The notes beneath the pieces are model-generated. The model was not told where the DNA came from and ran no database searches. It saw nothing but the letters and a program-made list of their open reading frames with translations. A DNA stretch of 34,504 nucleotides from DATLGB01 sp038318085 (GTDB taxonomy: Bacteria > Actinomycetota > Thermoleophilia > Solirubrobacterales > Solirubrobacteraceae). The translations under genes and the position numbers were made by a program. Location of the stretch: the NCBI GenBank assembly GCA_038318085.1, contig JBBQBV010000023.1, positions 1-34,504 of the forward strand, in the 5' to 3' direction. This document shows, one piece after another, positions 23,509 to 30,438 of the stretch. The first letter of the stretch is position 1; every line of letters starts with the position of its first letter.

Positions 23509-25287
23509 GTGCGCACCTTTATTCGACTCCTCGGCTTCCTGCGGCCCTACCGGCGCGGGGCGATCGGCTCGCTGGTCCTGGCCGCGCTGGCGATGGTCGG
23601 CACCGCGGCCCTGCCGGCGCTGACCGGCCGCGCGATCGACGACATCAGCCGGGGCGACAAGGGCGCGCTGCGCCTGGTCGCGCTGATCATCGTGCTCGCC
23701 GCGCTGGCGCGGCTGGCGCTGAGCGTGGCCCGCCGCCTGGTGGCCGGGCGCGTCTCGCTCGGGGTCGAGGTCGACATGCGCGACCAGCTCTACGCCCACC
23801 TGCTCGAGCTCGACATGGGGTTCTTCGACAGCCAGCAGACCGGCCAGCTGATGTCGCGCGCGACCGTCGACCTGTCGAGCGTGCGCTTCTTTTTGGGCTA
23901 CGGCCTGGTCTTCTTGACCCAGAGCGGGCTGACGATCCTGCTGGCCGCCGTCGCGATGATCGTGCTGCAGCCCGGCCTCGGACTGCTGGCGCTGATCCCG
24001 GTCCCGTTCGTCGTGCTGATCTCCTCCCGCTACAGCCGCGTGTCGCGCCCGGCGCTGCAGGAGGTCCAGCAGCGGATCGCCGAGCTGACCGCCGACGCGG
24101 AGGAGAACGTCTCCGGCGTGCGCGTCGTGAAGGCCTTCGCGCGCGAGGCGCACCAGCTCGGGCGTTTCCGCTCGAGCGCGCAGCGCATCTTCGACCAGAA
24201 CCTGGTCGCGACCCGGCAGCGCGCCCTGTACAACCCGCTGCTCGGCTTCCTCCCGCAGCTCGGGCTCGCGGTGATCCTGCTCATCGGCGGGCGTAAGGTC
24301 ATCGACGGGACGCTCACCACCGGCGGGTTCGCCGCGTTTTACACCTACGTGCTCATGCTGGTGGGGCCGATGCGGATGCTGGGCCTCGTCCTGGGCATGT
24401 CCCAGCGCGCCGTCGCGTCCGGGGCGCGGCTGTTCGAGATCCTCGACCGCGAGCCCGCCCCGTCGGTCCCCGCGGGCCTGCCCGCCCTGCCCGCCGGCGC
24501 CGGGCGCGTCGAGCTGCGCGGGGTCGGCTTCACCTTCGCCGGCGCCCGCGAGCCGTCGCTGCGCGACGTCTCCCTCGACATCCCGGGCGGCGCCACCGTC
24601 GCGCTCGTCGGCGGCACCGGCTCGGGAAAATCGACGCTCGTGCAGCTGATCCCGCGGCTCTACGACGCCACCGCCGGCACGGTGAGCGTGGACGGCGCCG
24701 ACGTCACGACCGTCGACCCCGACTCCCTGCGCCGCGAGATCGCCGTGGTCACCGAGGACCCGTTCTTGTTCAGCGACACGGTGCACGCGAACATCGCCTA
24801 CGCCGGAGCCGGGGGGGAAGAGATCAGCCGCGCCGATGTCGAACTGGCCGCGCGGCGCGCCCAGGCGGAAGCGTTCATCCGCCAGCTCCCCGACGGCTAC
24901 GACACCGTGATCGGCGAGCGCGGGATGACGCTGAGCGGCGGACAGCGCCAGCGGATCGCGATCGCCCGCGCGCTGCTCGCCGACCCGCGCATCCTGATCC
25001 TCGACGACGCGACCTCCTCCCTGGACGCGACGACCGAGCAGCTCATCAAGGAGGCGCTGCGCGAGGCGATGGCCGGCCGCACGACGTTCGTGATCGCGCA
25101 CCGCCTGTCGACGATCGCGCTGGCGGACGAGATCGTCGTGCTCGAGCGCGGAGAGGTGCTCGCCCACGGAAGCCACGACGAGCTGCTGCAGGCCTCGCCG
25201 CTGTACGCCGAGATCGCGGCCAAGGGCCTGCCCGACCAGGTCTTTCTCAACCGCAAGCCGACCGAGCCGGAAGTGGTGGGCCTGTGA
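23509..25287 (+). CDS. heterodimeric ABC exporter, degenerate-site subunit
   Basis: Half-transporter of 592 residues: type IV (exporter) membrane domain with six helices (about 15-310), then an ATPase domain (about 345-580). Walker A is GGTGSGKST (368-376), the signature is LSGGQ (475-479), and the H-loop His is His531. In Walker B the catalytic Glu is replaced by Asp (Asp500 in LILDDATSSLD), the usual mark of the degenerate site in heterodimeric exporters such as TM287/288. The next gene supplies the other half. Together they should pump hydrophobic compounds, lipids or peptides outward. Start is GTG 23509; the frame is open further upstream but encodes nothing family-like. The end overlaps the partner as GTGA. 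Confidence 0.95.
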   Translation: MRTFIRLLGFLRPYRRGAIGSLVLAALAMVGTAALPALTGRAIDDISRGDKGALRLVALIIVLAALARLALSVARRLVAGRVSLGVEVDMRDQLYAHLLELDMGFFDSQQTGQLMSRATVDLSSVRFFLGYGLVFLTQSGLTILLAAVAMIVLQPGLGLLALIPVPFVVLISSRYSRVSRPALQEVQQRIAELTADAEENVSGVRVVKAFAREAHQLGRFRSSAQRIFDQNLVATRQRALYNPLLGFLPQLGLAVILLIGGRKVIDGTLTTGGFAAFYTYVLMLVGPMRMLGLVLGMSQRAVASGARLFEILDREPAPSVPAGLPALPAGAGRVELRGVGFTFAGAREPSLRDVSLDIPGGATVALVGGTGSGKSTLVQLIPRLYDATAGTVSVDGADVTTVDPDSLRREIAVVTEDPFLFSDTVHANIAYAGAGGEEISRADVELAARRAQAEAFIRQLPDGYDTVIGERGMTLSGGQRQRIAIARALLADPRILILDDATSSLDATTEQLIKEALREAMAGRTTFVIAHRLSTIALADEIVVLERGEVLAHGSHDELLQASPLYAEIAAKGLPDQVFLNRKPTEPEVVGL

Positions 25288-27086
25288 GCACCATGGGCGT
25301 ACGCCGCGCTGAGCTCCGCCGCCGCTACCGCGCCACGAGCGGGCGGGGGCGCAAGCTGCGTGGCCTGCTCGAGCTGCTGCGCCCCTACCGCGGCCGCACG
25401 ATCCTGATGGTCCTGGCGCTGCTGGCCGCCACCGCCGCCGCGCTGGCGCCGCCGCCCCTGGCCAAGCTCGCGATCGACCAGGGCATCGTGCCGGGCGACA
25501 CGGGGGTGCTCGACCTCGTCGTCGTCGGCTTCCTCGCCTCCGCGCTGGTCTACTTCCTCGCGACCTACGCGCAGACCTACCTGGTCGGCTGGGTCGGCCA
25601 GCGCGTGCTGCAGGACCTGCGGCTGCGGATGTTCGCGCACCTGCAGTCCCTGTCGGTCTCCTACTACTCAAGCCACCAGGCGGGCGCGATCATCTCGCGG
25701 CTCACCAACGACGTGCAGGCCCTCGACCAGCTCGTCACCGACGGGGTCGTCACGCTCTTCGGCTCGTCGCTGACGCTGATCGGCACGGCGGTCATCCTCT
25801 TCGTCCTCGACGCCCAGCTCGCGCTGCTGACCTTCCTGGTGTTCCCCGTCCTGGGCATCGCGTCGTTCGTGTTCCGGTTGATCTCGGCCGACGCCTACCG
25901 GCTGACCCGCGAGAAGGTGGCGAGCCTGACCGCGTACCTGCAGGAGACGCTCTCGGGCGTCCGCGTGGTGCGGCTGTTCGCCACCGAGCGCCGCCACCGC
26001 GGGCGCTTTGCCGAGCTCAACGACGACAACCGCGCCGCCAACATGGTCACGGTCCACCTCAACGCGGCGTACTTCCCGGGGGTGGAGCTGCTGTCGGCCC
26101 TCGTGCAGGCCGGGATCCTGCTGTACGGCGGGATCCAGGCGATCGGAGGCGACGTGACCATCGGCGTGCTCGTCGCCTTCATCGCGGCGCTGCAGAACTT
26201 CTTCGACCCGATCCAGCAGCTCTCCCAGCTCTACACGACCTACCAGGCCGGCATGGCCGCGCTGGACAAGATCTTCGAGCTGCTCGACGAGGAGCCCGAC
26301 CTCGAGGACCGGCCGGGCGCCATCGACCTCCCGCCGGCGCTCGACGGGCGGCTGCAGTTCGACGACGTCACCTTCGCCTACCCGGGGCGCGAAGACGACC
26401 CGGCCCTGAGCGACGTCGACCTGGTCATCGCGCCGGGGCAGACCGTGGCGCTGGTGGGCTCGACGGGTGCCGGCAAGTCGACCTTCGCCAAGCTCGTGGC
26501 GCGCTTTCACGATCCGACCAGCGGCCGGGTGCTGGTTGACGGCCACGACCTGCGCGACGTCACCCAGGGCTCCCTGCGCCGCCAGATGGGCATCGTCGGC
26601 CAGGAGGCGTTTCTGTTCAGCGGCTCGATCGCAGACAACATCGCCTTCGGGCGCCCGGACGCCACCCGCGAGGACGTGCGCGACGCCGCCCGCGCGGTCG
26701 GCGCCGACGCGTTCATCGAGGGGATGTCGGACGGCTACGACACCGACGTCGGCGAGCGCGGGGTGCACCTCTCGGCCGGGCAGCGCCAGCTCGTGGCATT
26801 CACCCGCGCCCTGATCGCCGAGCCGCGCATCCTCGTGCTCGACGAGGCGACCTCAAACGTCGACATCCACACCGAGACACGAATCGAGGAGGGCCTGCAG
26901 CGGTTGCTCGCCGGTCGTACCGCGATCGTCATCGCCCACCGCCTGTCCACGATCCAGCGGGCGGGGCGCATCATCGTGCTCGAAGGAGGCCGCGTCGCCG
27001 AGCAGGGGACGCACGACGAGCTGATCGCGGCGCGGGGGGCCTACTGGCGGCTGTACCGCGACTGGGCGGAGCAGGCCGCCGCGTAG
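25284..27086 (+). CDS. heterodimeric ABC exporter, catalytic subunit
   Basis: Second half-transporter, 600 residues. About 25 basic residues (RRAELRRRYRATSGRGRKLR) precede six membrane helices (about 35-330) and an ATPase domain. Walker A is GSTGAGKST (392-400), Walker B carries the catalytic Glu (Glu521 in LVLDEATSNVD), and the H-loop His is His552. The signature is LSAGQ (496-500) instead of LSGGQ. Since signatures act in trans, its altered signature completes the degenerate site built on its partner, while its intact Walker B pairs with the partner's LSGGQ. The GTG start overlaps the upstream stop by 4 nt. The last 46 bp overlap the converging AbiEi-like gene. Substrate unknown. Confidence 0.95.
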   Translation: MSTMGVRRAELRRRYRATSGRGRKLRGLLELLRPYRGRTILMVLALLAATAAALAPPPLAKLAIDQGIVPGDTGVLDLVVVGFLASALVYFLATYAQTYLVGWVGQRVLQDLRLRMFAHLQSLSVSYYSSHQAGAIISRLTNDVQALDQLVTDGVVTLFGSSLTLIGTAVILFVLDAQLALLTFLVFPVLGIASFVFRLISADAYRLTREKVASLTAYLQETLSGVRVVRLFATERRHRGRFAELNDDNRAANMVTVHLNAAYFPGVELLSALVQAGILLYGGIQAIGGDVTIGVLVAFIAALQNFFDPIQQLSQLYTTYQAGMAALDKIFELLDEEPDLEDRPGAIDLPPALDGRLQFDDVTFAYPGREDDPALSDVDLVIAPGQTVALVGSTGAGKSTFAKLVARFHDPTSGRVLVDGHDLRDVTQGSLRRQMGIVGQEAFLFSGSIADNIAFGRPDATREDVRDAARAVGADAFIEGMSDGYDTDVGERGVHLSAGQRQLVAFTRALIAEPRILVLDEATSNVDIHTETRIEEGLQRLLAGRTAIVIAHRLSTIQRAGRIIVLEGGRVAEQGTHDELIAARGAYWRLYRDWAEQAAA

Positions 27087-27955
27087 ATCGCCGCCAGGCG
27101 ATCCCCGGTCCGGCCGCGGTGGGCCGTGACCTGGCGGTAGGTGACGGCGACGACGCGCCACCCGAGCGCCTCCAGGGCGAGCCCCCGCTCGTGGTCGGAC
27201 TCGAACCCGTCGCGCGTCGAGTGGTAGGCGTAGCCGTCGGCCTCGATGATCAGGCGCAGATGGCGGAACACGAAGTCGCACTCGATGCCTGCGACGAGGG
27301 CGTTGACCTCGGGGAGCCGCCAGCCGCGCGTCCGGGCCAGTTCGAAGACCAGGTCCTCGAGCAGCGAGCGCGTGGCGCCGTGCTGGTCGAGTGGGAGGAG
27401 GGTGGTGAGGCGCGGCCGGGTCCGCAGCTCCTCCGCGGTCGCCAGCCTGGAGATCTGGACGTCGTTGACCGCCCGTCGCAGCTGCTTCTTGGTGAGAGAC
27501 GGCGCGATGTCCGCGATCGTGCGGACCGGGCTCGTCGTCGGGATCCCCCACTCCATGTCGCAGTCGTCGGGCTCCAGCGACCGGCTCTGGTGAAGGATCA
27601 AGCCCGGCCGGGCGTGACGCCCTCGTGGGGCGCTGATCTCAACCAGGCCGAACGGCAGCGGGCGCAGCTTCCACAGCCAGCCGGACCAATGGTGGCTCAG
27701 CAGGGCGCCGGGGCCGCCCGCCAGCACGGCGGCCATCGCCCGCTCGTATGGCGACACCGGGTGCCGCCCGACGGAGTAGACGCCGTGGTGCACCCGCCAC
27801 AGCTGACCGCGCGCGACGGCCTTCCGGACCACCGTCGGGCTCAGACCGCACGCCCGCAGCTGGGCGACGGTGACGTTGCCGTGCTGGCTGACCGCGAGCC
27901 GCGCAACCGCCCGCCACGGCGGGCCTGGCTGCTGAAATGCGTCCACAAGACACAT
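27041..27955 (-). CDS. AbiEi-like winged-helix / DUF559 nuclease-fold protein
   Basis: A 304-residue protein with two recognisable parts. Residues about 14-62 resemble the AbiEi antitoxin-type winged helix (VARLAVSQHGNVTVAQLRAC, then LWRVHHGVYSVG). The middle (85-175) matches the following AbiEi/DUF section (SHHWSGWLWKL, TSPVRTIADI). The C terminus (about 195-280) is a DUF559/Vsr-like PD-(D/E)xK fold: Glu200 or Glu205, Asp227 in ECDFVF, Glu238 and Asp240 in LIIEADG, then YHSTRDGFESDHERGLALEA and GWRVVAVT. No AbiEii toxin gene is next to it. Such orphan proteins are very numerous in Solirubrobacterales; a defence or DNA-repair role is possible. ATG 27955 is chosen; GTG 27967 is open too. It ends 46 bp inside the ABC gene. 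Confidence 0.85.
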   Translation of the reverse strand: MCLVDAFQQPGPPWRAVARLAVSQHGNVTVAQLRACGLSPTVVRKAVARGQLWRVHHGVYSVGRHPVSPYERAMAAVLAGGPGALLSHHWSGWLWKLRPLPFGLVEISAPRGRHARPGLILHQSRSLEPDDCDMEWGIPTTSPVRTIADIAPSLTKKQLRRAVNDVQISRLATAEELRTRPRLTTLLPLDQHGATRSLLEDLVFELARTRGWRLPEVNALVAGIECDFVFRHLRLIIEADGYAYHSTRDGFESDHERGLALEALGWRVVAVTYRQVTAHRGRTGDRLAAIYAAACSAQSRYSRQ

Positions 27956-28003
27956 ATGCGCAGCCACCCCGGTTCTCGCCCCCCACGATGGGCTTACCGC
28001 GTA

Positions 28004-28076
28004 CTCCGGGGCTAGGACTCGAACCTAGACCTTCAGGCACCAGAAGCCTGTGTGCTGCCAATTACACTACCCCGGA
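28004..28076 (-). tRNA. tRNA-Gln(CUG)
   Basis: A full cloverleaf can be folded on the minus strand: acceptor TCCGGGG/CCCCGGA with discriminator G, D arm GTG/CAC around TAATTGGCAG, anticodon stem CAGGC/GCCTG with loop TTCTGGT (anticodon CTG at 28043-28041), and T arm CTAGG/CCTAG around TTCGAGT. The lengths add to 73 nt. The CCA end is not encoded. A good -10 (TATACT) lies 20 nt upstream. Confidence 0.95.
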
Positions 28077-28096
28077 TCAGGGTGCTGCGACGGGCG

Positions 28097-28102
28097 AGTA
28101 TA
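28097..28102 (-). promoter_or_regulatory. -10 element of the tRNA-Gln gene
   Basis: TATACT on the minus strand, close to the consensus TATAAT, lies 20 nt upstream of the mature tRNA 5' end in an otherwise GC-rich stretch between the FAD gene and the tRNA. No convincing -35 is found. Confidence 0.5.
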
Positions 28103-28109
28103 GGCGCCG

Positions 28110-29300
28110 TCAGGCAGTCAGCGGGGCGCCTGAGACCATCAGCTCGCGGGCCTCGTCGAGGTCGCCGGAGCGGCCGACGGTCAGGGCGCCGACGACCGCG
28201 CCGCCGGACACGTAGAAGATCGTGAACTCGCCGTCGTCGACCGATCCGCGGACGACCTCGGCGTCCCACGACGCGGCCGGGCCGACGTACTCGAGCGTCG
28301 CCCAGTCGGCGAGGTCTGACCAGAAGTACGGGATCTCGCGGTAGTCCTCCTCGGCGCCGAGCATGGCGCGCGCGGCGAAGGCGCCCTGGGCGCGGGCGAC
28401 CTCCCAGTGCTCGACGCGCAGCCGCCGGCCGTGCACGACGGAGTCGTACTCGCAGATGTCCCCCGCCGCCCAGATCCCCGCGGCGGAGGTGCGCAGCGCG
28501 GAATCGCATTTCACGCCGCCGGACTCGCCGAGCTCGAGCCCGGCCGAGCGCGCGAGCATCACGTCCGGCACGGCGCCGGTCCCCATCACGACCAGGTCGG
28601 CCTCCAGCGACCGCCCGGACTCCAGCAGGACGCGAGAGACCCGCTCGTCGTCGGAGCCCTCAAAGCCGGCCAGGACCTCCCCCATCACCAGCTCGATGCC
28701 TTTCGACGCCAGGAGCTTCGCGAAGGACCCACCGGCCGCCGACCCGAAATGCGCCGACAGCGGCGCGTCCTCCATCGCCACGATCGTGCAGCGCTTGCCG
28801 AGCGTCGTCAGCGACGCCGCCACCTCGCAGCCGATGTAGGACCCGCCGATCAACACGACGTGCGCGGCGCCCTCCGCGTCGGCGCGGATCGCGTCGGCGT
28901 TGCCCAGCGTGCGCAGGTAGTGGATGCCCTCCAGCGCGGCGCCGTCCACGCGCAGCCGCCGCACGTTGGCCCCCGTCGCCAGCAGCGCCTGGTCACACGA
29001 CAGCTCGTCCTTGGTCGAGAGCTGCGCGACCTTCGCCTGCGCGTCCAGCTTCATCACGCTCGTGCGCGTGCGCAGGTCGATGTCCTGCTCCTCCCAGAAC
29101 GAGGCCGGGTGCAGCAGGGCGTCGTCCCTGGAGGCACGGCCCTGCAGGTAGGCCTTCGATGCGAGCGGGCGCTCGTAGGGGGCGTCGAGCTCGCGGCCCG
29201 CCAGCAGGATCGAGCCGGTGAACCCCTCCGCGCGCAGCGTCTCGGCGGCGGCGGACCCCGCGGGCCCGGCCCCGACGATCAGCACGTCGACGTCAGCCAC
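28110..29300 (-). CDS. ferredoxin/rubredoxin reductase-like FAD-NAD(P)H oxidoreductase
   Basis: Flavoprotein of 396 residues with two dinucleotide folds. The FAD motif is GAGPAG (10-15), the NAD(P)H motif GGSYIGCEVAASL (152-164), and the second FAD motif AAGDICEYD (278-286). The C-terminal part has the reductase_C/AIF-like pattern PYFWSDLADWATLEYVG. There is no CxxC redox pair, so it is of the BphA4/putidaredoxin-reductase type, passing electrons from NAD(P)H to a ferredoxin or rubredoxin that is not encoded nearby. GTG at 29300 overlaps the RCK gene stop by 8 nt (GTGGCTGA), making it the last gene of the transport operon. Its place there may mean a redox link to the RCK proteins, but could be simple hitch-hiking. 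Confidence 0.92.
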   Translation of the reverse strand: MADVDVLIVGAGPAGSAAAETLRAEGFTGSILLAGRELDAPYERPLASKAYLQGRASRDDALLHPASFWEEQDIDLRTRTSVMKLDAQAKVAQLSTKDELSCDQALLATGANVRRLRVDGAALEGIHYLRTLGNADAIRADAEGAAHVVLIGGSYIGCEVAASLTTLGKRCTIVAMEDAPLSAHFGSAAGGSFAKLLASKGIELVMGEVLAGFEGSDDERVSRVLLESGRSLEADLVVMGTGAVPDVMLARSAGLELGESGGVKCDSALRTSAAGIWAAGDICEYDSVVHGRRLRVEHWEVARAQGAFAARAMLGAEEDYREIPYFWSDLADWATLEYVGPAASWDAEVVRGSVDDGEFTIFYVSGGAVVGALTVGRSGDLDEARELMVSGAPLTA

Positions 29301-29967
29301 GGCTGCCGTTGTCGGTCACGAAGTGCTGGGTGATGGCCTCCTCGAGGCCCGGGTCAAGCACGACGAGGACCTCGTCGCCGGCCTTGATGACCGTGTCGGC
29401 CTTGGGGACGAAGCCCCCCTCCGAGCGCAGCACCGCGACCACCAGCGCGCCCTCGGGCAGGGCGAGCTCACAGATCGGCTTGCCGGCCGCGCGCGCGTCG
29501 TCGGAGACCACGAGCTCGATGATCTCGAGGTGCTCCTCGGGCAGGTCGAGCAGGTGCACGAGCCCGTGGTGGGGCACCTCATGCTCGATCAGCCGCAGGA
29601 TCAGGTCGGTGGCCGAGACCGCGGGCTGGATGCCCAGCAGCTTGAAGAGCTCGAGGTTGCGCGGGTTGTTGCAGCGGGCGATGATGCGGTCGACGAGGTA
29701 CTTCTCCTTGGCGACCTGGCAGATCAGCAGGTTGTCCTCGTCGTCGCCGGTGACGGCGACGACGAGGTCGGCGCGGTTGATGCCGGCGCGCTCGAGCACC
29801 CACAGCTCGGTCGCGTCGCCGTACTGCACGGCGTGCTCGAGCTCCTGCTCGACGACCAGGTAGCGACGCCGGTCGGCCTCGATGACCGTGACCTCGTTGT
29901 CCTTGTCGAGCAGCTCGCGAGCGAGGTTCCACCCCACCTTGCCGGCGCCGGCCACGATCACGTACAT
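29293..29967 (-). CDS. trkA: TrkA/KtrA-type RCK protein (N and C domains)
   Basis: Cytoplasmic regulator of 224 residues with an RCK_N NAD(H)-binding fold (GAGKVG 7-12, acidic ribose contact Glu30 in VIEADRRR, and LVVAVTGDDEDNLL) and an RCK_C domain at about 140-220 (LEIIELVVSDDARAAGKPI, GFVPKADTVIKAGDEVLVV). In Trk/Ktr systems such proteins form a ring that gates a TrkH/KtrB channel in response to nucleotides. No such channel is in view; the membrane proteins in this operon are APC-USP fusions. The ATG shares one base with the upstream stop (TGATG). Mycobacterial ceoB/ceoC, also a pair of RCK genes, are the nearest arrangement I know. Confidence 0.93.
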   Translation of the reverse strand: MYVIVAGAGKVGWNLARELLDKDNEVTVIEADRRRYLVVEQELEHAVQYGDATELWVLERAGINRADLVVAVTGDDEDNLLICQVAKEKYLVDRIIARCNNPRNLELFKLLGIQPAVSATDLILRLIEHEVPHHGLVHLLDLPEEHLEIIELVVSDDARAAGKPICELALPEGALVVAVLRSEGGFVPKADTVIKAGDEVLVVLDPGLEEAITQHFVTDNGSRG

Positions 29968-30428
29968 CAGGCCCCTTCGTCCCCAGCACGGCCGACCTGC
30001 GGATCGCTCTCGCCGAGCGCCGCACGCTCGAGCTGGTCGATGGCGATCGCGGTCGGACAGACGGTCTGCAGCCCCTGCTCGGCGTACCACGCGGCGCGCC
30101 GCGGGTCCAGGATGCGGGCGATCACGCGCGGGACCTCGAAGCGCCGCTGCGCGAGCTGGGAGACCACGAGGTTGGTGTTGTCGCCGTTGGTGGAGGCGAT
30201 GAAGACGTCGGCCGCGGCGATCCCCGCCTCCTCCAGCGCGTCCATCTCGAGCGCGGTGCCGATCGTGAAGCGCCCGCCGGCGGCCTCCCAGGCCTCGCCG
30301 AGCTCCACGTCGAGGCGCTCGTGGGACAGCGGATCCTCGTCTAGGACGGAGACGGTGTGCCCGGCCCGCAGAGCGGTGGTCGCCACCGTGGCGCCCACCC
30401 GACCCGCTCCGACGACCAGCACGAACAT
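29967..30428 (-). CDS. short RCK_N-only TrkA-like protein
   Basis: RCK_N domain protein of 153 residues: GAGRVG (7-12), acidic contact in VLDEDP (Asp30), the middle strand DVFIASTNGDNTNLVVSQLA, and VPRVIARILDPRRAAWYAEQ. It ends shortly after the last RCK_N helix, so the RCK_C ligand domain is absent; typical TrkA/CeoB proteins of about 220 residues have it. It probably pairs with the full-length RCK protein whose ATG overlaps its stop. ATG 30428 is chosen because the Rossmann fold begins there; 10 nt separate it from the stop of the upstream APC-USP gene. Confidence 0.92.
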   Translation of the reverse strand: MFVLVVGAGRVGATVATTALRAGHTVSVLDEDPLSHERLDVELGEAWEAAGGRFTIGTALEMDALEEAGIAAADVFIASTNGDNTNLVVSQLAQRRFEVPRVIARILDPRRAAWYAEQGLQTVCPTAIAIDQLERAALGESDPQVGRAGDEGA

Positions 30429-30438
30429 CCGGCGCAGC

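Noticed and set aside
28004..28076. tRNA-Gln as an integration site for a mobile element
   Set aside because: No integrase, no direct repeat of the tRNA 3' end seen in the window, and the neighbours look chromosomal.
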